DNA of 64,000 nt, from NCBI RefSeq assembly GCF_000019725.1, contig NC_010505.1:5502001-5566000 (forward strand), given 5' to 3'. Position numbers and translations under genes: made by a program. A model generated the notes under the pieces. It was not told the origin of the DNA, ran no database searches, and saw only the letters and a program-made list of their open reading frames with translations. Shown one piece after another: positions 16,076 through 23,460 of the stretch. This stretch comes from Methylobacterium radiotolerans JCM 2831 (GTDB lineage: Bacteria; Pseudomonadota; Alphaproteobacteria; Rhizobiales; Beijerinckiaceae). Positions within the stretch are counted from its first letter, which is position 1, and each line of letters begins with the position of its first letter.

Positions 16076-16567
16076 CTAGGCGGAGAGCCCTCGCGATTCG
16101 GCCATCAGGCGCTTCCCCTCCGCGTAGAGCCGGTCGTGGAGATCGACGAGCTCCGCGTGCCGGGGGTGCTCGCGGTCGTGAAGGTATGCCCGCAGCCGGG
16201 CAGCCGCGCCGCCGCACCGGGCCGCCCGGAGGCCTAGCGCGCGGGGGCGCTCGTGCGCCTTGGCGGGCTGCCCGTCGATCTCCAGGGCCGTATCGTCGAG
16301 GGGGTTCCTCGCGATGACGCCGTCAAGGTCCGCCACCAGCGACGCCACCCGTGCATCCCGCCTCGCGGTGGCCAGGACGGCGGGATCGGCGACGTCGGCG
16401 AGCGCGGCCGCCTCGACAGCGAGGACCTCCTGCAACGGGGCGTCCCCGGCCGGCGCCGGGGCGACCGGCTCCGGGAGGGCGGCCTCGGTCTGGTGAACGA
16501 CGGCGCAGGCGCCCCGGGCGACGGGGGGCAGCCTCGGGGGTAGGCGGAGGGGGGAGACGGGACGCAT
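16076..16567 (-). CDS. Hypothetical protein
   Basis: The 163-residue product has a Pro/Leu/Arg-rich N-terminus and helical C-terminus (RAYLHDREHPRHAELVDLHD). No domain recognised. It is tightly packed between genes on the same strand (8 bp after the previous stop, 6 bp before the next start), so probably part of an operon. Confidence 0.45.
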   Translation of the reverse strand: MRPVSPLRLPPRLPPVARGACAVVHQTEAALPEPVAPAPAGDAPLQEVLAVEAAALADVADPAVLATARRDARVASLVADLDGVIARNPLDDTALEIDGQPAKAHERPRALGLRAARCGGAAARLRAYLHDREHPRHAELVDLHDRLYAEGKRLMAESRGLSA

Positions 16568-16575
16568 CTGGGCTC

Positions 16576-16779
16576 CTATCGGGACGAGCGGGCGCGTGTG
16601 AACGCGGCCTCCAGGGCGGTGGGGGTACGGGGCGGCGCCCGTCTGGCGGGCGGCCGGGTAGCGTCGATGACCCGGAAAGCCGCCTCTGGCATCGTGCCGC
16701 CGTCGTAGCGGGCCTCGATCCAGGCTGCGCCAGCGACGTCGGGGATCGAGGGCTGGGGAGTACCGGCGAGATCAGCCAC
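16576..16779 (-). CDS. Small hypothetical protein, GTG start
   Basis: The GTG at 16779 is preceded by GGAGGAGG and overlaps the end of the upstream gene by eight bases. The 67-residue product reads VADLAGTPQPSIPDVAGAAW at its start. It has no recognised motif. The longer frame from 16815 is rejected because the ribosome site favours 16779. Confidence 0.45.
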   Translation of the reverse strand: MADLAGTPQPSIPDVAGAAWIEARYDGGTMPEAAFRVIDATRPPARRAPPRTPTALEAAFTRARSSR

Positions 16780-17017
16780 GGTCGGCCTCCTCCGGCGCGG
16801 GTGCGGGGGTCTCATCGCAGGCGCCCGTTGCGGCCGCGGCGACAGCGAGGATCGCGTACAAGGTGACGAACGCGCAGACCGCGAGGCTCATCGTCCAGGT
16901 CGCGCGGAGGAGATCGAGCCCGGACCCAGTGGCGACCGCCGCGATGACCACGATGGCCACCGCGGTGGTGGCGGCCCGCATGGGGCCGCCCGCGATGACG
17001 GTGAGGAAGGCGCGCAT
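16772..17017 (-). CDS. Small two-helix membrane protein
   Basis: The 81-residue protein has two hydrophobic segments (TTAVAIVVIAAVATGSGLDL and MSLAVCAFVTLYAILAVAAA) and a short acidic Pro-rich C-terminus. Its ATG overlaps the stop of the upstream gene (TGATG). Holin-like size and topology are noted, but there is no evidence for lysis function. Confidence 0.5.
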   Translation of the reverse strand: MRAFLTVIAGGPMRAATTAVAIVVIAAVATGSGLDLLRATWTMSLAVCAFVTLYAILAVAAAATGACDETPAPAPEEADRG

Positions 17018-17865
17018 CAGAGGAAGCCCCCCGCGGCCGGGGTGGCGGCGAGGCGCGCGATCTGGTCCAGGAACTCCTTCATCTTGCCGGCGTCGCCGGA
17101 GAACGACACGACGCCATCGGTCCAGAACACGCCGAGGACCTCAGCGCCCTCGCGGTCGTGCACACCGGCTCCAACCCGCTTCCCGGGCGGCATCTCCACC
17201 GGCGCCCTGGCGCTCGTCTGCTCGAACGAGACAGCTTCGGGCTCGCCCCAGAACGGCCCGGCGGGCGGGCGACGGTCGACGATGCGCTGGCGGAGCGCCC
17301 AGACGTTGCCTTGGGAACCGTCCGGGGACGCGCCAGCGAGGGCGTCGTCGATCTCCTTGGCGGACGGGAGCGCGCCCCTCAGGAGGCGAACGGCCTTGAG
17401 GTAGCCTGGGGCGTCCTCCTCCGCGCGGTCGAGCGCCTCGACGCCAGCCGTGACCGCTTCCTGTGTCAGGGGTACCGTCCGCGCGAGCCGGGCGATGGCG
17501 TCCTCGACGGACTGCGGCCGCATCACGTAGACCCAAGCCCGCCAGTCGGCATCGCTGACTTGGGACCAGTCGCCGGTCCGGCGCGCCTCGCCGACGCGGG
17601 CGGCAGACCCGGCGGGCATGGACGGCAGCGGCGTCTCGCCGTAGCCGACGGATAGGCGCATCTCGTCGGGCTCGTAGTGCGGCTCGTCGGGCTCCGGGAC
17701 GAAGTCGATGCGCGCCAGCACGATTTCGAAGCCGGCCTCGCGGAGGGCGCCGAGGACATTGAACACCGCCGGATAAGCTGGGTTGCCGTACCGCCTGCGG
17801 ATCACACCCGCGATGACGGCGTCGACCTCATGAACTTGGTTTTCGGTTAGCTTGTCCTGGCGCAC
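17017..17865 (-). CDS. Hypothetical protein, ParB-island operon
   Basis: The 282-residue protein is acidic, has no signal peptide or membrane helix, and shows mixed alpha/beta composition (RRRYGNPAYPAVFNVLGALR, FEIVLARIDFVPEPDEP). No family recognised. It heads a block of overlapping minus-strand genes. A copy of the island's hairpin element lies upstream at 17905-17939, in its likely 5' leader. Confidence 0.45.
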   Translation of the reverse strand: MRQDKLTENQVHEVDAVIAGVIRRRYGNPAYPAVFNVLGALREAGFEIVLARIDFVPEPDEPHYEPDEMRLSVGYGETPLPSMPAGSAARVGEARRTGDWSQVSDADWRAWVYVMRPQSVEDAIARLARTVPLTQEAVTAGVEALDRAEEDAPGYLKAVRLLRGALPSAKEIDDALAGASPDGSQGNVWALRQRIVDRRPPAGPFWGEPEAVSFEQTSARAPVEMPPGKRVGAGVHDREGAEVLGVFWTDGVVSFSGDAGKMKEFLDQIARLAATPAAGGFL

Positions 17866-17904
17866 GGGGCGCTCCTCTTCCTGTTCTGGGATGCCTGGGA
17901 TGGT

Positions 17905-17939
17905 GGGGGCGCCACTGACCGCCTGGCGCGTCGACGGGG
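17905..17939 (-). repeat. Island hairpin element, copy 1
   Basis: GGCGCCACTGACCGCCTGGCG followed by CGACGGGG. The arms GCGCCA and TGGCGC can form a hairpin. Copies 2 (18547-18578) and 3 (20404-20436) share the core almost exactly. Copies 1 and 2 begin just after a stop codon in the transcribed sense; all lie upstream of the next minus-strand gene. Confidence 0.6.
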
Positions 17940-17945
17940 GTCCGA

Positions 17946-18506
17946 TCAGGCCGCGGCGAGGGCTAACGTCGGGACGATCTCGAATCCCGACCGCGCGAGG
18001 GCTGCGACAAGCTCGTCAGCCATGTCGTCGTAATGGAAGCCATCGCGATGATAGCCGGCGAAATACGCGTCGATGATCGCCCGCTGAATCAAGTTCTGGA
18101 CGGTGACAGGACCGATGCTGAAACCAAGGGATTCGACGAAGACCCCGTCGGTGGGCAGGATGGGCTGCTCGGCGTGGTCGATGAAGTCGACCGGCTCCGC
18201 CTCGATGAGTTGCGCCACGCTGGCCACGAGATCCTGCGCGAAGCGGCGGTGCTGGCCGTCGCGACGGTTGCAGAATTCGTCGACGCGGTCGCAGGCCTCC
18301 GACAGCGTGGCGTACGGCGGGAAGGCGATCCCGAGCCCTGACACGAAATACCCGCGTTCCGTGTCCGGGCGGCCCTCGATGACGGCGCCGCGGTAATCCC
18401 AGAATGGCTTGTGGGTGCCATCGGAGCGGAGGCGGTCGGGGTGTCCGACGTCGTAGGGGCGGTCGGCGAGCTGTCGCTTCACCAGGGGATGCTCACGCTT
18501 GATCAT
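17946..18506 (-). CDS. Hypothetical protein, ParB-island
   Basis: The 186-residue product starts MIKREHPLVKRQLADRPYDV and contains GYFVSGLGIAFPPYATLSEA and an acidic helical end. It has no recognised domain. The upstream extension of the frame to 18755 is antisense to the ParB-like gene and rejected. A hairpin element (copy 2) lies between it and the ParB-like gene. Confidence 0.5.
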   Translation of the reverse strand: MIKREHPLVKRQLADRPYDVGHPDRLRSDGTHKPFWDYRGAVIEGRPDTERGYFVSGLGIAFPPYATLSEACDRVDEFCNRRDGQHRRFAQDLVASVAQLIEAEPVDFIDHAEQPILPTDGVFVESLGFSIGPVTVQNLIQRAIIDAYFAGYHRDGFHYDDMADELVAALARSGFEIVPTLALAAA

Positions 18507-18546
18507 GTCTGCCTCGATGGACTGGATGGGGGGGCTTTTCTGGTGT

Positions 18547-18578
18547 GGGGCGCCACTGCCGCCTGGCGCGCGACGGGG
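18547..18578 (-). repeat. Island hairpin element, copy 2
   Basis: GGGGCGCCACTGCCGCCTGG followed by CGCGCGACGGGG, lying between the stop of the ParB-like gene (18586) and the start at 18506. The stem GCGCCA/TGGCGC is perfect with an 8-base loop. Confidence 0.6.
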
Positions 18579-18585
18579 TTTCCGA

Positions 18586-20373
18586 TCAGGCCGCGGCCTG
18601 GACCTCGGCCGGGGCGACGACCGCACCCGGGCCCGCGTAGCCGGGGTGGCGGATCTCGGCCGGGAGCCAGCCGGTCGGCAGGACGTTCGCGACCGCGATC
18701 TCGACGAGGTCGCCCTTCTTGTTGTTTTTGACCTGCCGGGCGACGTCCTCGCCAAGGACCTCCCCGACGATGTCGAGGATCGCGCCCTTCGGGATGGCCT
18801 TGAAGAACGCCTCGCCGTCGAACGCGTCCTCCAAGGCCGAGGCCATGGCGTCCACGTCGATGGCCCCCATCAACGCCATGGCGGCTGGCCGGTCCGCGGG
18901 GGCGCTGTGGTCGTAGTGCCGGAGCGACACGGCGCGCCCGGCCACGGCGGCCGCCACGTCGAGGAGCTCGTCGACCGTCTTCGTCAGCAGCCCGGCGAGG
19001 ATCTGGTCGTACCGTCCTTCCTGGTTGGCCTCCGCCAAGGCGCCGCCGAGACCACCCAGCGTGATGTGGACCGGTCCAGACCCGCGGCTCTTGCTGAGCG
19101 TCCCCGCCAGGAGGATGGCGAGCGCCGCCCGCGGCGAGGACGGGAGCGCCGCCTGCACCGCGACCGTCGCCTGTTCGGCCAGCCGGTCGATCAGCGCGGC
19201 TGACAGGCCCTTCTCCTCCGGCTCGGGCTCGGCCGCCGGCGCGTCGGATGCCACCTTCGCCGGGGTGTCCTCGGGCCGGACGACGTACTCGTCCACGCTG
19301 ATCTTGCCGTCTCGCCCGAGCGTCACGACGACCCCGGACCGGGCGCGGTCCTCCAAGCCCAGCGGCATGCGGGCGGAGGCCTTGATGGCGGCGGCCTCGT
19401 CATCGGCGGCGTCTAACTTTTCGTCCGTGACGCTGCCGTCATCCTCGGCGTCGAGGAAGGCGTTGAGCTCGTCGAGCCTGGCCTGCTCAGCGTCCGTCAG
19501 CGGCCTGGAGCCGTGCGACAGGCGCGGCCAGGTCCACTTCCAGCCGGCCGGGAGGTCGTCGGCCTTCGCGACCCATTCCCAGCCGTCCCGGCGCCGGCGC
19601 TCACACTCGGCGTCGAGGCGTTCTTCCGCCAGCCGCTTGAGGAGGGCGACGTCGGAGACAGCGTCGCGGCTGCCGAACAGGTCCTCGACGACGACGCCCC
19701 CGGCGGCCTTGTAGGCCTTCGCGCCGACGTAGGCGAGCAAGTGGGCGATGTCGTCATTGGCGCCGAGGTACTCCCGGATGCGCCAGACGCTCCCGTCGGC
19801 CAACACCTTGGCGAGCGCCCTGTCCTGGTCGGCGTGCGAGGCCAGCGTGAATGACTTCACGTCATCGGTGCGGACCTTGCCGATGCGCCATGCGTCGAGC
19901 ACCGCGGGCGAGACCCCGCCGAGCGCGAGCAACCTCCGGACGGTCGCGACGGGCTGCGCGAACTTGGCGGCGATGGCCTTCTCGGTCATGCCGTTCCGCC
20001 GCAGTTCGGCGAAGGCCAACATTTGGTCGGCCTCGTGCATCGGGGTCTGCAGGACGTTCGCGGCGAGGCCCGCCTCCCGGGCCGTCCCGGCGTCCCGCAC
20101 GATCACGGGCACCTCGGCGTCCGCCGTGAGCTTCCCCTCGGCGAGCAGGGATTCGAGCGCGGCCAAGCGCCTGTTCCCGTCGACGACATAGTGGAAGCCC
20201 GCGTCCCCGGGGACGACGACGAGGGGCTGGAGCACCCCGAGGCTCAGGATGGACGCCGCGAGGGCTTCGAGGCCAAAATCGCGACCGGTCACGCGGACGT
20301 TGACGACGCCGGCGGGCGCCTCGGGGTGGTGGCCGTGGCGGAGCTGGGACAATTGGATCTCTGTCTGGCGCAT
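18586..20373 (-). CDS. Large ParB-like protein (ParB/RepB/Spo0J family)
   Basis: This 595-residue protein has an N-terminal ParB-type domain: QLSQLRHG, LEALAASILSLGVLQPLVVV (ParB box), YVVDGNRRLAALESLLAEG, then a KorB-like helix-turn-helix region (NGMTEKAIAAKFAQPVATVR). A long acidic linker and a 200-residue C-terminal region follow. This resembles large plasmid- and phage-borne ParB-like proteins (KorB/YubM type), which bind DNA and in some cases have nuclease or CTPase activity. No ParA gene is nearby, so a role in replication, regulation or defence is as likely as partition. Confidence 0.75.
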   Translation of the reverse strand: MRQTEIQLSQLRHGHHPEAPAGVVNVRVTGRDFGLEALAASILSLGVLQPLVVVPGDAGFHYVVDGNRRLAALESLLAEGKLTADAEVPVIVRDAGTAREAGLAANVLQTPMHEADQMLAFAELRRNGMTEKAIAAKFAQPVATVRRLLALGGVSPAVLDAWRIGKVRTDDVKSFTLASHADQDRALAKVLADGSVWRIREYLGANDDIAHLLAYVGAKAYKAAGGVVVEDLFGSRDAVSDVALLKRLAEERLDAECERRRRDGWEWVAKADDLPAGWKWTWPRLSHGSRPLTDAEQARLDELNAFLDAEDDGSVTDEKLDAADDEAAAIKASARMPLGLEDRARSGVVVTLGRDGKISVDEYVVRPEDTPAKVASDAPAAEPEPEEKGLSAALIDRLAEQATVAVQAALPSSPRAALAILLAGTLSKSRGSGPVHITLGGLGGALAEANQEGRYDQILAGLLTKTVDELLDVAAAVAGRAVSLRHYDHSAPADRPAAMALMGAIDVDAMASALEDAFDGEAFFKAIPKGAILDIVGEVLGEDVARQVKNNKKGDLVEIAVANVLPTGWLPAEIRHPGYAGPGAVVAPAEVQAAA

Positions 20374-20403
20374 CTTAGCGCTCTCCTTCTGTTGGTGGTG
20401 TTT

Positions 20404-20436
20404 GGGGACGCCACTGCCGCCTGGCGCGCGACGGGG
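20404..20436 (-). repeat. Island hairpin element, copy 3
   Basis: GGGACGCCACTGCCGCCTGG followed by CGCGCGACGGGG, between the stop at 20440 and the ParB-like gene start at 20373. It lies in the probable leader of the ParB-like gene. Confidence 0.6.
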
Positions 20437-20439
20437 ATC

Positions 20440-20826
20440 TCAGGGGCGGGGTGGCAGGCGCGGCCGCGGCGGGGGGACGGTGACGCGCGGCCGGCCGACC
20501 GGCGGCAGAGGCGGGCCGGATCGCGACGGGGCCGGCGGAGCGTCGGCATCGAGGTCCGCCACGATGGCGGCATGGGCCTCGGCGGCCGTCGCGGCGGTGG
20601 GCGGCCGGTCGGCCTCGACGAGGGCGACGTCGAGGGTGTGGATCGCCTCGCGCGCCGACATGAGGAGCGCCCGCTCGACCGCGCCGACTGCGTCCTGCAA
20701 GGCCTTTGAGCGCGGCCCCGTCGCGAAGGCCGGGTGCGCCTTAACCGCCGCCATGGCCTCGGCGAGACGCGCCCGGGTCTCGCGGGCATCGAGTGTCACA
20801 AGGCCGTCCCCGAATGCCGTGCGCAT
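20440..20826 (-). CDS. Hypothetical helical protein
   Basis: The 128-residue product has a helical first two thirds (ETRARLAEAMAAVKAHPAFA, LLMSAREAIHTLDVALVEAD) and a Pro/Arg-rich tail. Its ATG overlaps the stop of the upstream small gene. It is not recognised and probably belongs to the XRE-led operon. Confidence 0.45.
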   Translation of the reverse strand: MRTAFGDGLVTLDARETRARLAEAMAAVKAHPAFATGPRSKALQDAVGAVERALLMSAREAIHTLDVALVEADRPPTAATAAEAHAAIVADLDADAPPAPSRSGPPLPPVGRPRVTVPPPRPRLPPRP

Positions 20827-21011
20827 CAGGCCTGCCCTCCGTGGACGGTGGCGCGGGACACGCGGCGCATGGCTCCGAACCGCTCGACGTCGCGGGCGAC
20901 CTGGCGGCTCGGCGCGCCCTGCACGCGGTTCACCTTGGCGAGCATGCGCGCGGCGGCTTTCCGCTCGGCGCGATAGGACGCCGCCGGGCGGGGCGGCTTA
21001 CTGGTCTGCAT
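20826..21011 (-). CDS. Small basic hypothetical protein
   Basis: The 61-residue, Arg/Ala-rich product (ERKAAARMLAKVNRVQG) overlaps both neighbours on the same strand. Perhaps a small nucleic-acid-binding protein; not recognised. Confidence 0.4.
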   Translation of the reverse strand: MQTSKPPRPAASYRAERKAAARMLAKVNRVQGAPSRQVARDVERFGAMRRVSRATVHGGQA

Positions 21012-21243
21012 CGGTGGGCTCCATGGGACGGTAGGTCGGCTCGTCGCGGCGCAGCCCGAGGGCGATCAGGATTTTCGGGCCGGGCTCGACATCGCCGGAC
21101 ACGACGGACGACACGTACGAGGGCGCCACGCGGTGCATCCGGGCCCACGCCCTCTGCCCGCCGACCGCGGCGCAGGCGTGCATCAGGCGCTCGCGCACCG
21201 TCAGGCCCGACAACGATCTACTGGCTGCTCGTCTCCGAACCAT
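20998..21243 (-). CDS. XRE/Cro-type helix-turn-helix regulator
   Basis: The 81-residue protein has RERLMHACAAVGGQRAWARM and HRVAPSYVSSVVSGDVEPGPKIL, matching the helix-turn-helix and following helix of Cro/CI or YdaS-like regulators. ATG 21243 gives MVRRRAASRS. It heads a minus-strand operon running toward the ParB-like gene and is divergent from the gene at 21460. A long inverted repeat lies in the shared intergenic region. Confidence 0.6.
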   Translation of the reverse strand: MVRRRAASRSLSGLTVRERLMHACAAVGGQRAWARMHRVAPSYVSSVVSGDVEPGPKILIALGLRRDEPTYRPMEPTDADQ

Positions 21244-21330
21244 CTTGCCCCGCGCAGTAAAAGGCCGTCGCGACAAGCATTATATGCCACCGGCGATGAT
21301 CTTTTTCAATAGATCGGGCAAGCCAATATT

Positions 21331-21375
21331 AAGTGGTATCACAAAACGGCAAAGGTAGTTTTTTTGATACCACTT
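21331..21375. promoter_or_regulatory. Inverted repeat between divergent genes
   Basis: AAGTGGTATCA at 21331-21341 is the exact reverse complement of TGATACCACTT at 21365-21375. It lies in an unusually AT-rich 216-bp gap between the XRE regulator (minus) and the gene at 21460 (plus). It could be the XRE operator or an RNA hairpin. Confidence 0.5.
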
Positions 21376-21459
21376 ATTCCGTGCAAGAGCGGCGGGGCCA
21401 CCTTGGTTAACGGTGCCGGATTGCTTGTAATCGGCCAAGCATTTAGCTAATTTGGATGC

Positions 21460-22128
21460 ATGATCTCCGTCCGCATATCCGCTGATCGCTGGCTCTGGCG
21501 CGCCGAACTCGCGGACCGCGCCACCGGCCACGTCGCGAACGGTTATCCACAGCGTGCTGATCGGTTCGAGGGAATCGGCCTTGCCATGGTGGCGGTCCAC
21601 GAAGTCGACGCACCGCCCGGCACGCTCCTCGTGTGCACGCCGGCCGGCACGTCATCCCGGAGCGCGGGCTACTGGGGCGGCTCGCACGCGGTCCACCGGC
21701 TAGGCGCCGACGGCTCCCTCACGAACGTGCCGATGGATGCCGCCGCTGACGAGCTAGACCCCGCCGGCGCCGAGGCCCGCCTGCACAGGCGCCTCGCCAT
21801 CGCCGCAGGGCTCAGCCTGGAGACGGTGTTGATGCGCATGCGCGAGGGCCACGGTTACGAGGGCGGCACGGTCGTCGAATGGGCGGGCTACTGGGCGATC
21901 ATCGAGCGCGCGACCGCCAAGCAGGTCTGGGCCCGGGCGCCCTCCTACGCCGAGATGACCGAAGCGGGCTTGCCCATCACACGGTCCGACACCCAGGAGG
22001 CCCGGGCCGCCGCGGCCCGCATCTGGGGACCCTCAAAAAAATCGCGCACGAACGTCCTGGTGGGATGCGTACGTGCGCGGAGAATTGCTGTCGGGACCAC
22101 GTACGAACGGGAAGGACCACGACGATGA
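21460..22128 (+). CDS. Hypothetical protein
   Basis: The 222-residue protein starts MISVRISADRWLWRAELADR. It contains YWGGSHAVHRLGADGSL and a helical second half with an ARIWGPSKKSRTNV-type end. It is not recognised. Its last codons overlap the following gene start (ATGA), indicating translational coupling. Confidence 0.5.
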   Translation: MISVRISADRWLWRAELADRATGHVANGYPQRADRFEGIGLAMVAVHEVDAPPGTLLVCTPAGTSSRSAGYWGGSHAVHRLGADGSLTNVPMDAAADELDPAGAEARLHRRLAIAAGLSLETVLMRMREGHGYEGGTVVEWAGYWAIIERATAKQVWARAPSYAEMTEAGLPITRSDTQEARAAAARIWGPSKKSRTNVLVGCVRARRIAVGTTYEREGPRR

Positions 22129-22727
22129 GGAAGTTCGCTAAGATGCTGGCGGCGGTCATCGCCGCGATGGCTGCGGCCACGAAGGTCGTCTGGGAAGCCG
22201 GCAAGGCGGTAGTGAAGTCGGTGATCCCGAGCATGCCGATGCCGGTCGCCGACGAAGTCGAGGAGGCAATGGAGCGGGTCGCGGCGACGCCCCCCGCCGA
22301 CGGTGGCGCGCCCCTGCCGCTCGTCACGGTCGACGTCGGACAGAAGGTCTTCGACCACGCGCTCTCGAAGCTCTCTCACGGCAGGCACCCGGCGCCCTCG
22401 ATGGCCGAGATCCCGGATGACATTGTGAAGTGGGTCGGCAGGCTGTCCGACGGCGATCTCCGCCGCCTGACGCAACACGGCCCGAAGCGGACCGGCGAGC
22501 ACGCCCTGGGCGTGCGGGCGATTCCTGAACTGCCGCTCTGCCGGGAGCCGCGCATCGAGCCGGGATTCGCGAAAATCGGAGGTGAGATCAGGTACATCGG
22601 CAAGGTCGTGAAGGCCGACGTCGGGCCGGCCCCGGTCCGCGAGGAGACGCACCGGGAGACCGCCCTCGCGATCCTGCAGGACCTCATTGATGACCAGCCC
22701 GAGCCGGTGGGCCTCAAGGCCGCCTAA
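22125..22727 (+). CDS. Hypothetical protein with hydrophobic N-terminus
   Basis: The 200-residue product starts RKFAKMLAAVIAAMAAATKV, a hydrophobic helix that could be a membrane anchor or signal-anchor. The rest is soluble. It is coupled to the preceding gene and followed by a strong terminator at 22753. Not recognised. Confidence 0.5.
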   Translation: MRKFAKMLAAVIAAMAAATKVVWEAGKAVVKSVIPSMPMPVADEVEEAMERVAATPPADGGAPLPLVTVDVGQKVFDHALSKLSHGRHPAPSMAEIPDDIVKWVGRLSDGDLRRLTQHGPKRTGEHALGVRAIPELPLCREPRIEPGFAKIGGEIRYIGKVVKADVGPAPVREETHRETALAILQDLIDDQPEPVGLKAA

Positions 22728-22752
22728 CCGACCCCACCACCGCGAACGAAGA

Positions 22753-22787
22753 GGGCCGCCCCGGCATCCGGGGCGGCCCTTCTTTTT
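22753..22787 (+). terminator. Strong rho-independent terminator
   Basis: GGGCCGCCCCGG at 22753-22764 pairs with CCGGGGCGGCCC at 22768-22779, followed by TTCTTTTT. It ends the two-gene operon at 21460-22727. Confidence 0.85.
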
Positions 22788-22878
22788 GTGTGAATTCTTG
22801 TTGGAAGGGTTTGTGCCTTGCCCTGTGCACAACTTGTCAGCCTCTCTGCGCACGACAGTGTGCGCACACGTGCTGACG

Positions 22879-23199
22879 TCATGCCGCGCGGCGAGACCCC
22901 CGCAGCGTCCGGAGCGCACCGGCGACGTCCTCCAGGCGCCCCTCCGCACCGAGGGCCCGCACGCGCCACTGATCGCTCTCCGCGCGCAGCCGGGCGACCT
23001 CAGCCTGCAGGGCGGCGATACGGGAGGCGTCGTCGCGGACCCGGGCGGCGACCCGTCCGACGGCGCTCATGTTGCGCTCGCGCTGCTCGTAGGCGGCCTC
23101 ATGGCGGGCCTGGATGCGGTCCTGATGCAGGTCGAAGGCGATCCCGGCAAGGCGCTGCAGGCCGGCGTCAAGCGGCTGGACGATGTCGTGTGCGTGCAT
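22879..23199 (-). CDS. Small coiled-coil protein
   Basis: The 106-residue product has a long heptad stretch (SRIAALQAEVARLRAESDQW) and is otherwise helical. ATG 23199 is chosen because GGAGG sits six to seven bases upstream, better than the ATG at 23223. Function unknown. It is transcribed on the minus strand, after the three-gene nuclease/ATPase module. Confidence 0.5.
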   Translation of the reverse strand: MHAHDIVQPLDAGLQRLAGIAFDLHQDRIQARHEAAYEQRERNMSAVGRVAARVRDDASRIAALQAEVARLRAESDQWRVRALGAEGRLEDVAGALRTLRGSRRAA

Positions 23200-23460
23200 G
23201 GCGGCCTCCGTGTCTGGATACATGAGATCGCCATCCGACGAATCGTGACAACCCCTCGTTTCGCGCCTCGGTAAACGCTTTCCTGGCCGGGAGTACGTAA
23301 CCTCCGACTATCGCCGCCCCTGCAGCCGAGCGTTCGTGCAGTAAAGGAGCGCCCCGTTACTCGGGTAGTCTGTAACGCGGACGGGTCGGCTGTGTAACGG
23401 AAAGTGGGGGAAGCACGTACCGCCCCGGGGCCGCCTGCTTTCGAGGGGCTTTCGGTAACC

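Noticed and set aside
21280..21600. A 106-residue minus-strand frame
   Set aside because: It overlaps the start of the better supported gene at 21460 and spans the AT-rich inverted repeat. It has no recognisable motif.
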